This document shows positions 25,199 to 32,826 of a DNA stretch of 64,000 bases, piece after piece. Made by a program: the position numbers and the translations under genes. The notes beneath the pieces are model-generated. The model searched no databases. It was not told the DNA's origin and saw only the letters and a list, made by a program, of their open reading frames with translations. Source of the DNA: UBA3792 sp964426415 (lineage in GTDB: Bacteria; Bacillota; Clostridia; Christensenellales; CAG-138); assembly GCA_964426415.1 (NCBI GenBank), contig CAYRQM010000002.1, positions 30,960 to 94,959 of the forward strand. The letters are read 5' to 3'. Positions within the stretch are counted from its first letter, which is position 1; every line of letters starts with the position of its first letter.

Positions 25199-26782
25199 TC
25201 AAATCGTGTTGTTGGCGGCAATGTCGTCGGCAATTTGAGACAGCGCTTGCCGCGCTTGCCAATCCGTCACACTGTATGCAAAGACGCCATCCTTTGCGCG
25301 TCGGTTCAGTTCATTCTGCATATCGGAAAAATAATCCAGCAGCCGCTCTTTGTTTGCCGCGCTGAGTGTGCCGCTTTGATACAGCCGCACCGCCTGCGGC
25401 ACCGCGTCGCGCCCAAGCTTGGGAAAGTACTTCACGTCAATCTGACGCGGCACCCGTTCGGTTTGCTGACTTTCGATGTAGGCATCGACGTTGTATGCGG
25501 CAACGCGCGCTTTGATGCGCACGAAGGGCGTCACCAAGAGCAGCAGCGCCACGACTGCCGCCATCACGGGGAAGACCTTGACGCGGCGGAACAGCAGCGC
25601 TAAAACCATGGTCAAAAAACCGACGGTAAGCACACCGAGGATAATGGTCACATACACACGCGTCAGCGTCAGATCGAATCGTTCGATGTACAGCAGAATC
25701 TTGGAGAACGCCGTTGCAATCAGCACCAGCGTGAACAGCGACAGCAGGATGGCGGCGATGCGGGTGAGCGTCGTAAGCGCCGCGTTGCCCTTCTTGGAGA
25801 AGATGCGCATGGCGCAAAGCACCGCCGCATTGAGGACGGAAACGACGCAAAGCTGGAAGAAGCCTTCCCGTGCGTATTCCGCGGCAGAATAGTCGGCAGG
25901 CAGCACATGGGAGAAGGCGCTCATGTAGTAGCTCCATTGGGAAGCGAAGAACAACGTGTACACCGCCAACAGCCCCACGATGGGAATCAGAAACACATAC
26001 AGCGGCAGGATGCGCACGCGCTCGGAGACCTGCGCCGCCGTCTCGGCCTTTGAGAATTGGGGCAGACGGTTTTGCAGCGACGAAAGAAACGCGCCAAAAA
26101 GCAGCGCTGCGATGGGAATTGCCAACAGGATGCGGCAGACATGCAGCCATGCGTCGTCGCAGGAAAGATCGGGCAGCAGCGCGGCAAAATGCGCGTCGTA
26201 GGAGAGAATGCTTGCGACAACGGCAACCAAAATCAGCCCGCCAACCAACCCAATCAGGCAAAACAGCAGCGTTTTGCCAAAGCCCTTGCCGCGATTCTTG
26301 CGGGTAAACAGGGTAGTGAACAGGTTGTGAAAGTTGAGAAACGGGTACACGAACACGGCGCGCACCAAATCAAGGAAGAACGACTTGCCCCGCGTTTCAC
26401 AAAACAGCGCCAGCACGAAATACAGATAGCATACGGCGTCCGCAAGGAAGACGGGATACAGCTCCATGACGTCGTACCCGTTCCAACCGTTCAAGAGGTA
26501 GTAGCTCGCCACAACAAGCCCAAGCGTCATGGCAAGGTACGCACCCGCACGCGGACGCGCACCCTGCAGATAGCCAAACAGCAGCGTCACGCCAAACAGC
26601 AGCGCGGCATACAGCGCGTAGCCCAGCGGATATCGCTCGATGGGAAGCAGCTCGCAAAAGAGTACGCCCATGAGAAGGCAAACGAGCGCGAACAGAAAGG
26701 TCGGGATAGGCTTGCCCATCGGGCGTTCTTCCTGCAAAGCGGGCGGCGTCTGCGGCTCAAAATTGGAAGAAAGTTGTTCCAT
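25199..26782 (-). CDS. Polytopic membrane protein, DUF4153/DUF4173-like
   Basis: 527 residues with about eleven to twelve hydrophobic helices between residues 27 and 425, then a soluble C-terminal region of about 100 residues. The motif SAAEYAREGFFQLCVVSVLNA resembles the conserved core of DUF4153/DUF4173 proteins; function is unknown in that family. AGGAGG precedes the ATG at 26782, three bases after the stop of the HTH gene, so it is the third gene of the DUF2975-HTH operon. Confidence 0.65.
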   Translation of the reverse strand: MEQLSSNFEPQTPPALQEERPMGKPIPTFLFALVCLLMGVLFCELLPIERYPLGYALYAALLFGVTLLFGYLQGARPRAGAYLAMTLGLVVASYYLLNGWNGYDVMELYPVFLADAVCYLYFVLALFCETRGKSFFLDLVRAVFVYPFLNFHNLFTTLFTRKNRGKGFGKTLLFCLIGLVGGLILVAVVASILSYDAHFAALLPDLSCDDAWLHVCRILLAIPIAALLFGAFLSSLQNRLPQFSKAETAAQVSERVRILPLYVFLIPIVGLLAVYTLFFASQWSYYMSAFSHVLPADYSAAEYAREGFFQLCVVSVLNAAVLCAMRIFSKKGNAALTTLTRIAAILLSLFTLVLIATAFSKILLYIERFDLTLTRVYVTIILGVLTVGFLTMVLALLFRRVKVFPVMAAVVALLLLVTPFVRIKARVAAYNVDAYIESQQTERVPRQIDVKYFPKLGRDAVPQAVRLYQSGTLSAANKERLLDYFSDMQNELNRRAKDGVFAYSVTDWQARQALSQIADDIAANNTI

Positions 26783-26784
26783 GG

Positions 26785-26991
26785 TTAATCCTCCTGCTCA
26801 TATTTGAGAATGTCGGAAACATCACAATCCAGCGCCGCACAAATGGCGTTCAGCGTGGAGAAACGAATCGCCTTGGCGCGATTGTTCTTGAGGATGGAAA
26901 GGTTTGCGATGGTGATGCCGACGCGTTCGCTCAACTCGTTCAGCGACATCTTGCGCCGCGCCATCATGACGTCCAAATCAACGGTAATCAT
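26785..26991 (-). CDS. Small Cro/CI-type transcriptional regulator (YozG-like)
   Basis: 68 residues, almost entirely one XRE helix-turn-helix: MSLNELSERVGITIANLSIL contains the turn and LNAICAALDCDVSDILKYE the closing helices. GAGGTG lies six bases before the ATG at 26991. It sits directly after the DUF2975 gene, a pairing seen across Firmicutes, and probably controls its own operon through the palindrome at 27498-27514. Confidence 0.85.
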   Translation of the reverse strand: MITVDLDVMMARRKMSLNELSERVGITIANLSILKNNRAKAIRFSTLNAICAALDCDVSDILKYEQED

Positions 26992-27001
26992 ACACAGCAC
27001 C

Positions 27002-27442
27002 TCAGATCGTCGCGTCGTTTTCTTCTTGCAGCTCGACACCCTTGCGAATCACCTGCATCACGACGCGCAGCACCATACCCAAAAACAGCCCAATGAACAC
27101 CAAGGCGAAGGCAAGCGGCAGATAAAACCCGAATGGAAGGAACAAAAGCCCCGTCAAAATGGCGGAATAGGAAATGAGTTTTAGCAGCAGCACGCTGCGC
27201 CGCGTAAACACCTGCCCCTTGCGCACGGCCTCCAACAGCAAAAACAGGCATAAGTCTGCAAACGCCACCAGCGCCAGTACCAAGTAGCGCAGCACCAACA
27301 GCAGCGGATACGCGACGCGCTCACAGCCGTGAAAGTCGAACAACCCATTTGCGTACAGCGGCATATAGAAACACGCCGCCACAAGCACACAAAACCCAAC
27401 GATGCAGCATACATAGGAAACGATCAAAGAAAACTTTTTCAT
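27002..27442 (-). CDS. DUF2975 membrane protein
   Basis: 146 residues with four membrane helices (about 5-30, 47-75, 90-110, 118-140). The motif LLEAVRKGQVFTRRSVLLLKLIS between helices 2 and 3 is characteristic of DUF2975 proteins, which are encoded with a YozG-like regulator. The ATG at 27442 has GGAGG seven bases ahead. First gene of the operon. Role unknown. Confidence 0.8.
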   Translation of the reverse strand: MKKFSLIVSYVCCIVGFCVLVAACFYMPLYANGLFDFHGCERVAYPLLLVLRYLVLALVAFADLCLFLLLEAVRKGQVFTRRSVLLLKLISYSAILTGLLFLPFGFYLPLAFALVFIGLFLGMVLRVVMQVIRKGVELQEENDATI

Positions 27443-27461
27443 GGCAACCTCCGTTTTCCAT

Positions 27462-27490
27462 ATCTTAACAGAGTATAAGGCGAAAGTCAA
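27462..27490 (-). promoter_or_regulatory. Promoter of the DUF2975-HTH-DUF4153 operon
   Basis: On the minus strand TTGACT (27485-27490) and TAAGAT (27462-27467) are 17 bases apart. Confidence 0.75.
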
Positions 27491-27497
27491 CAAATAT

Positions 27498-27514
27498 TTA
27501 TCGAATAACGATAA
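27498..27514. promoter_or_regulatory. Palindrome upstream of the DUF2975 promoter, candidate operator
   Basis: TTATCG-AATAA-CGATAA, a perfect 6-bp inverted repeat seven bases upstream of the -35 box. The small XRE repressor or activator of the operon is the obvious candidate ligand. Confidence 0.5.
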
Positions 27515-27532
27515 TTCTTTGGGTAAACGAAG

Positions 27533-27552
27533 GGCTGCCGTGAGGGGCAGCC
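27533..27552 (-). terminator. Possible terminator of the ABC exporter gene
   Basis: GGCTGCC and GGCAGCC form a 7-bp stem six bases after the stop; the tail on the minus strand is CTTCGTTT, so the signal is weak. Confidence 0.4.
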
Positions 27553-27558
27553 GCAAGG

Positions 27559-29310
27559 TTATTGTTGGAGCGTGGCTTGGTAGAAGTTGGCGTACAGACC
27601 GTTTGCTTCCAAAAGTGCGGCGTGCGTGCCGCGTTCCTTGATGGCGTGGCCGTCGATGACGATGATCTCATCGGCGTTGCGCACGGTGGAGAGGCGGTGT
27701 GCGATCACCAGCGTGGTGCGGCCTTCGGAAAGGGCGTCGAAGCTCTTTTGGATGTCGGCTTCGGTCATGGTGTCCAGCGCAGAGGTTGCCTCGTCCAAAA
27801 TGAGGATGGGCGGATTCTTGAGGAACAGCCGTGCGATGGCGATGCGCTGCTTTTGCCCGCCCGACAGCTTGACGCCGCGTTCGCCCACTTCGGTGTGGTA
27901 GCCGTCGGGGAATTGCAGGATTTCCTGATGGACGTGGGCGCGGATTGCCGCATCCACCACTTCGTCGTCGGTGGCGTCCAAACGGCCGTAGCGAATGTTG
28001 TCCAAGACGTTTCCCGCAAAGAGGAACACATCCTGCTGCACGATGCCGATGTTACGGCGCAGCGACGTCAGCGTGTAGTCTCGAATATCCGTGCCGTCCA
28101 CGGTGATGCGGCCGTCGGTCACGTCGTAAAAGCGCATGAGCAGGTGGCACATGGTGGTTTTGCCGCCGCCGGAGGGGCCGACCAGCGCAATGGTTTTGCC
28201 GTGCGGAATGAGAAGATCGACGTCGCGCAGCACGTTGCCTTCGGCGCCGTAGGAAAAGCTGACATGTTCAAAATGGATGTCGCCCTTTGCAACTTCCAGC
28301 ACGGTGGCGTTGGGACGATCCACAATGTCGGGCTTGGTGTCCATCACCTCTAAAAAGCGCGTGAAGCCCGCCATGCCCATCATATACTGCTCGAAGAAGG
28401 AGGCGAAGCGCTTGAGCGGCGAGGTGAACGCTGAAACGTACAGCATGAAGGTGATGAAGGTGAGGGAGCTGAAGCCGCTTTTGGTGATGAGCAGCGCGCC
28501 GCCCACGCCCAACACGACGACGTTGAACAGGGCAATGAAGAACTCGGTGCCGCTGTTAAACAGCGCCATGGTTTTGTAGTAGTTGTCCTTGGCGTGGAGG
28601 AAGCGGTTGTTGCCCTCTTGGAATTTTTCAATCTCGTATTCTTCGTTGGCAAACGCCTTGGCAACGCGTGCGCCCGAGATGGAGGATTCGATGCCTGCGT
28701 TGATGTCCGCCATTTGCTCCTTGACCTTTTTGCTGTTGGTGCGCATGGCGTAGCGCGTGCGCATCACAAAGAGCAGGCAAACGGGCAGCACGCAAGCCAT
28801 TGCCAGCGCAATGCGCCATTCGATGCAGAACATGGCGATGAACGCGCCAATGATGGTAAAGGTGGAGATGAGCAGGTCTTCGGGGCCGTGGTGCGCCAAT
28901 TCGGTGATTTCGAACAGGTCGGTGGTGACGCGTGCCAAAAGCTTGCCCGTGCGCGTCTTGTCGAAGAAGCTGAAGGACAGCGTTTGGATGTGGGAGAAGA
29001 TGTCGCGCCGCATATCGGCTTCGATGCGCACGCCCAGCAGATGCCCCCAGTAGTTGACCACATAGAGCATGACGGTGCGCAGCACATACGCCACAAGCAC
29101 GGCGACCAAAAGCGACACGAACGTGATGATCAGCCCGCGCATATCCACGCCTGCCACTTCGATTTGGGGAAACAGAACCTTCATAATGTAGTTGGTCAGC
29201 AGCGGGAAGCCCACATCGACGAGGGAAACCAGCGTGGCGCACCCGATGTCCAACAGAAACAGCTTTTTGTGCGGCTTGTAGTACGCCGCGAAACGACGGA
29301 TCTTATTCAT
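27559..29310 (-). CDS. ABC exporter, fused permease and ATPase
   Basis: 583 residues: six membrane helices in about 1-310, then the ATP-binding domain. Walker A is GPSGGGKTT, the signature is KLSGGQKQRIAIARL, Walker B is ILILDEATSALD and the switch His is in VIAHRLST. The type is the MsbA/LmrA-like half transporter that works as a dimer, probably exporting a lipid, peptide or drug; the substrate cannot be told. The ATG at 29310 gives the usual N-terminus, has no ribosome site, and lies six bases after a -10 box. Confidence 0.85.
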   Translation of the reverse strand: MNKIRRFAAYYKPHKKLFLLDIGCATLVSLVDVGFPLLTNYIMKVLFPQIEVAGVDMRGLIITFVSLLVAVLVAYVLRTVMLYVVNYWGHLLGVRIEADMRRDIFSHIQTLSFSFFDKTRTGKLLARVTTDLFEITELAHHGPEDLLISTFTIIGAFIAMFCIEWRIALAMACVLPVCLLFVMRTRYAMRTNSKKVKEQMADINAGIESSISGARVAKAFANEEYEIEKFQEGNNRFLHAKDNYYKTMALFNSGTEFFIALFNVVVLGVGGALLITKSGFSSLTFITFMLYVSAFTSPLKRFASFFEQYMMGMAGFTRFLEVMDTKPDIVDRPNATVLEVAKGDIHFEHVSFSYGAEGNVLRDVDLLIPHGKTIALVGPSGGGKTTMCHLLMRFYDVTDGRITVDGTDIRDYTLTSLRRNIGIVQQDVFLFAGNVLDNIRYGRLDATDDEVVDAAIRAHVHQEILQFPDGYHTEVGERGVKLSGGQKQRIAIARLFLKNPPILILDEATSALDTMTEADIQKSFDALSEGRTTLVIAHRLSTVRNADEIIVIDGHAIKERGTHAALLEANGLYANFYQATLQQ

Positions 29311-29316
29311 ATGTCC

Positions 29317-29345
29317 ATTGTAACCGACCGTTGCGAAAAAGTCCA
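29317..29345 (-). promoter_or_regulatory. Promoter of the ABC exporter gene
   Basis: On the minus strand TGGACT (29340-29345) and TACAAT (29317-29322), spacer 17. The start point coincides with the A of the ATG at 29310. Confidence 0.6.
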
Positions 29346-29359
29346 CAGATTTTGTAGAA

Positions 29360-29388
29360 GCATACTTTGCCTTGCCTACGCATAGGGT
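29360..29388 (+). promoter_or_regulatory. SigE-type promoter of spoIVA
   Basis: GCATACT (29360-29366) matches six of seven -35 positions and CATAGGGT (29381-29388) five of eight -10 positions of SigE, at the exact 14-base spacing. spoIVA is a known SigE gene. Confidence 0.6.
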
Positions 29389-29419
29389 GAATCGAAGAAA
29401 AAAACTGCGGGAGGATCGT

Positions 29420-30898
29420 ATGGACAGAACGCGTCTTTATCAAGATATTGCAGAACGCACGCAGGGAGATATTTACATCGGCGTTGTGGGGCCTGTTCGC
29501 ACGGGAAAATCTACCTTTATCAAGCGCTTTTCGGAGCTGCTCATGCTGCCGAACATGGAGGACGGATATGAGAAGAACCGCGTAATCGACGAGCTGCCCC
29601 AAAGCGGCGCGGGGCGCAGCATCATGACGACACAGCCGAAATTCGTGCCGAACGAAGCGGTGGAGGTCACGTTTGACGAAGCGGTCAAAGCGCGGGTACG
29701 GCTCGTGGACTGCGTAGGGTACTTGGTGCCCGACGCGGTGGGCTCCACCGAGGAAGGTGCGGCGCGCATGGTCACGACGCCGTGGTTCGATCACGACATT
29801 CCGTTTTCGGAGGCGGCGACCATCGGCACCCAAAAGGTCATTAAGGAGCACGCTACCATCGGGGTCATGGTCACCACCGATGGGACGATCACCGACCTGC
29901 CGCGCAAGAACTACCGCGAGGCGGAAGCGCAGTGTATGCGCGACGTGTTGGCGACAGGCAAGCCCTATATCGTCATTGTCAACACCACCGATCCCAACGG
30001 CGACGCGTGCCAAGAGACGATTCACATGTTCGAGGACACCTATGGCGTGCGTCCCATCGGGCTGGATTTGCTGCATCTGTCCGACAAAACGCTGTCGGAG
30101 CTGATGACCGAAATGCTGTACGCGTTCCCCATGAAGCTCATTCGCCTGCGTGTGCCGTCCTATATGCTCGCGTTGGAGCCGACGCATCCGCTGATGCAGG
30201 AAACGTTGTCGGCACTGCATGACGCGCTGCCGAGCGTGCAATGCGTGCGCGATTACGCCAAGGTCACCGAAGCGCTGTCGCTGTGCGATTCATTCGACGC
30301 GGCAACCTTGGACGAATTGGCGCTGGGCGAAGGGCGAGTCACGATTGCGGTGCATCCGTTGGAGACGGTCTTTTACGACGTTTTGAGCGATGCGTGCGAC
30401 TGCGACATTCACGACGATTATGCGCTCATGACGACCATTGCGGACTTCGTGCATGCCAAGCAGGCGTATGACCGATTGGCGGACGCATTGGAAAAGGCGA
30501 AGTGCACCGGCTACGGCGTGGTGCAGCCCGATCTGAACGACATGGAGCTGATGGAGCCGGAGCTGGTGCGGCAGGGCAACAAATTCGGCGTGAAGCTCTG
30601 CGCCAAGGCAAGCGGGCTGCACGTCATTCGGGTGGACATCGAAAGCGAGGTCAGTCCGCTGGTGGGCACGGAGCAGCAAAGCGAAGCGTTGATCAGCTAC
30701 CTGAACGACACGTTCGCAAACGATCCTGCGGCGATTTGGCAAACGAACCTGTTTGGGAAATCGCTCTACGATTTGGTGATGGAAGGGATGCAGGGCAAGG
30801 CAAATGGAATGAACGAGCAGGTGCAGCAGCGGATGCAAGCCGCCATCCAGCGCATCGTCAACGACGGCTGCAACGGATTGATCTGTATTATGATCTGA
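29420..30898 (+). CDS. spoIVA: Stage IV sporulation protein A, spore-coat basement ATPase
   Basis: 492 residues, exactly the size of the Bacillus subtilis protein. The P-loop GPVRTGKS is at 24-31. It hydrolyses ATP to polymerise irreversibly around the forespore and anchor the coat. The start MDRTRLYQDIAERTQGDIYI and the C-terminal ending are highly conserved. The ATG at 29420 has GGGAGG eight bases before it; an in-frame start at 29372 lies within the promoter. Its presence shows endospore formation. Confidence 0.97.
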   Translation: MDRTRLYQDIAERTQGDIYIGVVGPVRTGKSTFIKRFSELLMLPNMEDGYEKNRVIDELPQSGAGRSIMTTQPKFVPNEAVEVTFDEAVKARVRLVDCVGYLVPDAVGSTEEGAARMVTTPWFDHDIPFSEAATIGTQKVIKEHATIGVMVTTDGTITDLPRKNYREAEAQCMRDVLATGKPYIVIVNTTDPNGDACQETIHMFEDTYGVRPIGLDLLHLSDKTLSELMTEMLYAFPMKLIRLRVPSYMLALEPTHPLMQETLSALHDALPSVQCVRDYAKVTEALSLCDSFDAATLDELALGEGRVTIAVHPLETVFYDVLSDACDCDIHDDYALMTTIADFVHAKQAYDRLADALEKAKCTGYGVVQPDLNDMELMEPELVRQGNKFGVKLCAKASGLHVIRVDIESEVSPLVGTEQQSEALISYLNDTFANDPAAIWQTNLFGKSLYDLVMEGMQGKANGMNEQVQQRMQAAIQRIVNDGCNGLICIMI

Positions 30899-30914
30899 AG
30901 ATCGCGCCATACTA
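30884..30914 (+). promoter_or_regulatory. SigG (forespore) promoter of gpr
   Basis: CATACTA at 30908-30914 equals the SigG -10 consensus; TGTATT at 30884-30889, 18 bases upstream, fits the -35. The -35 lies within the last codons of spoIVA. gpr is a known forespore gene. Confidence 0.65.
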
Positions 30915-30916
30915 AG

Positions 30917-30941
30917 CTCGGCAGAAATGCCGAGTTTATTT
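30917..30941 (+). terminator. Terminator of spoIVA
   Basis: CTCGGCA-GAAA-TGCCGAG followed by TTTATTTG. The predicted gpr start point lies inside the hairpin, so gpr transcripts escape it. Confidence 0.65.
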
Positions 30942-30957
30942 GTGTTGGAGGCGCCAT

Positions 30958-31812
30958 ATGCGTACCGATCTTGCAAAGGAATCCCGCAGTCATTTTCCCG
31001 ACATCGGAGGAATCGAAGAGCAGCAGGACACGAAGGACGACGTGGAGGTCACGCGCATTCGCGTCTGCACCGAGGAAGCGTCCAAAAAGCTGGACAAGCC
31101 GATCGGGCGCTACATCACGCTCACCGTTGAGGCGGATACGTTCTTAGACCGCGACGCCCGTGCGCACCTTTCGCGGTGCATCGCAGACGAGCTGGCGCTG
31201 CTCATTCCAAAGGATGCGTCGGTGCTCATCATCGGATTGGGCAATCGCTACATCACGGCGGACGCGCTGGGCACCAAAACCGCCGAATATGTGTTTGTCA
31301 CAAGGCATATTCAAATGCATCTTGCCGACGTGCTGCCCGATGGCACGCGCACCACGGCGGCGTTTTGCACGGGCGTGCTGGGCGTGACAGGCATGGAAAC
31401 GGCAGAGGTCGTGCAAGGGCTGATCGAGCGCATCAAGCCGCAGGCACTGCTGATTATCGATTCCTTGGCGGCGGGCGACGTCGCGCACATCGGCACGGTG
31501 GTGCAGATCAACGACAGCGGCATCGCACCGGGCGCAGGCATCGGCAACTTTCGCGCCGTGCTCAACCAAGAGTCGCTGCATATTCCCGTTGTCGCGCTGG
31601 GCATTCCGCTGGTGGTCAGCGCCGAAACCATCGTGCAGGCGTGCGTCGGGCGTTCGCTGCCGTGTCGGCTGCCCGACCCGTTGCGCGAGATGATCGTCAC
31701 GCCCAAGGACATCGACGCCATGGTGCGGGATGCGGCAAGAGTGCTGTCCGACGGCATCAATTTGGCGCTGCATGGTGACAACTATACAGAGTTGGAAGAA
31801 TTGTTAAGATAA
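30958..31812 (+). CDS. gpr: Germination protease GPR, aspartic-like spore protease
   Basis: 284 residues. Degrades small acid-soluble spore proteins at germination. The RTDLAKE start is the conserved propeptide region, and DKPIGRYITLTVE resembles the cleavage-site context. VLIIGLGNRYITADALG and QALLIIDSLAAGDVAHIG contain the family's conserved Asp and Gly residues. The ATG at 30958 has TTGGAGG seven bases ahead. Upstream of spoIIP, as in Bacillus. Confidence 0.95.
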   Translation: MRTDLAKESRSHFPDIGGIEEQQDTKDDVEVTRIRVCTEEASKKLDKPIGRYITLTVEADTFLDRDARAHLSRCIADELALLIPKDASVLIIGLGNRYITADALGTKTAEYVFVTRHIQMHLADVLPDGTRTTAAFCTGVLGVTGMETAEVVQGLIERIKPQALLIIDSLAAGDVAHIGTVVQINDSGIAPGAGIGNFRAVLNQESLHIPVVALGIPLVVSAETIVQACVGRSLPCRLPDPLREMIVTPKDIDAMVRDAARVLSDGINLALHGDNYTELEELLR

Positions 31813-31835
31813 TTGTGTATCCGCTCGCATACGAT
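31807..31835 (+). promoter_or_regulatory. SigE-type promoter of spoIIP
   Basis: CATACGAT at 31828-31835 matches seven of eight SigE -10 bases; AGATAAT at 31807-31813 is a weak -35, 14 bases upstream. It overlaps the end of gpr and would give spoIIP its own mother-cell transcript. Confidence 0.5.
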
Positions 31836-31851
31836 GTATCGGAGGTGCGAG

Positions 31852-32778
31852 ATGAAAAGAATGAAACGAAAAACCCGTTCTCAACCGACGCCGCGTGCGT
31901 GGAGAACGCTGCTGTGCGCTTGGGGCGTGGTGCTGGTGTCCGCGTTCGTCCTGTACAGCCTTTGGCAAGCCAAGACAACGAGCGCAGCGGAGGCGATTGC
32001 ACCGGAGCCGACGGCAACGGTGCAGCCGTCCCAAACCATTGCGACGGACGCGCCAAAGACGGGCGTGGAAGTATCCATCCAATGCACAACGTCCTGCTTC
32101 TCGCTGCGCAGGGACAAGCCGACCATCCTCATTTATCATACGCATACCACGGAGGCGTACACGCAAACGGCGGCAAGCCCCTATGTGGAAAGCGGCGAAT
32201 GGCGCACGGCGGACGACACAAAGAACGTGGTGGCGGTGGGGGAGGCGCTCAAAACCTGCCTGGAGGAAACGTACGGGTTTTGCGTCATCCATGATACGAC
32301 CGACCATGAGCCGCCAAAGCTATCCACGGCGTACACGCGCAGCGAGCAGACCATGCAGCGATACCACGACGCATACCCATCCATCGTGCTGTACATCGAC
32401 CTGCATCGGGACGCCTATGACACCACCAACGCACCCACCGATTTCATCCTCATCAACGGGGTCGAGATGGCGCGTCTGATGTTCGTGGTGGGCGAAGGAA
32501 CGAAGTACGACGAGAAGCCCTATTTCGAAAGCAATTTGGCGTTGGCGCAAAGCATTACGACCTACCTTTCAAGCATCGACGAAAAGCTGGTGCGTCCCAT
32601 TCGCATGAAGTCGGGCAGATACAACCAACACGTTTCTTCCCATTGTCTGCTGGTGGAGGTGGGGCACAACGCCAACACCTTGGAGCAGGCGATTGCCTCC
32701 ATGCCATACTTGGCGGAGGGCATCGCGTATGCGTTTGCCAAGCTTTCCGACAGCGCGCCCTGCCTGACGCCCGATTGA
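31852..32778 (+). CDS. spoIIP: Stage II sporulation protein P, engulfment peptidoglycan hydrolase
   Basis: 308 residues with a basic N-terminus, a membrane helix (about 20-40), a Thr/Pro-rich linker and the catalytic domain in the intermembrane space. ILIYHTHTTEAY and YIDLHRDAYD carry the metal-binding His and Glu; LLVEVGHNANTLEQA is the late motif. With SpoIID and SpoIIM it degrades septal wall during engulfment. The ATG at 31852 has GGAGGTG ahead. Confidence 0.93.
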   Translation: MKRMKRKTRSQPTPRAWRTLLCAWGVVLVSAFVLYSLWQAKTTSAAEAIAPEPTATVQPSQTIATDAPKTGVEVSIQCTTSCFSLRRDKPTILIYHTHTTEAYTQTAASPYVESGEWRTADDTKNVVAVGEALKTCLEETYGFCVIHDTTDHEPPKLSTAYTRSEQTMQRYHDAYPSIVLYIDLHRDAYDTTNAPTDFILINGVEMARLMFVVGEGTKYDEKPYFESNLALAQSITTYLSSIDEKLVRPIRMKSGRYNQHVSSHCLLVEVGHNANTLEQAIASMPYLAEGIAYAFAKLSDSAPCLTPD

Positions 32779-32803
32779 CACAAGTGCGCAAAAATGGTAT
32801 GAT
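32775..32803 (+). promoter_or_regulatory. Promoter of the hydrolase-GNAT fusion gene
   Basis: TTGACA at 32775-32780 overlaps the spoIIP stop codon; TATGAT at 32798-32803 with TGG in front (extended -10). Spacer 17. Confidence 0.85.
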
Positions 32804-32826
32804 ACGGGCATCGAAAGGACGGGCGT

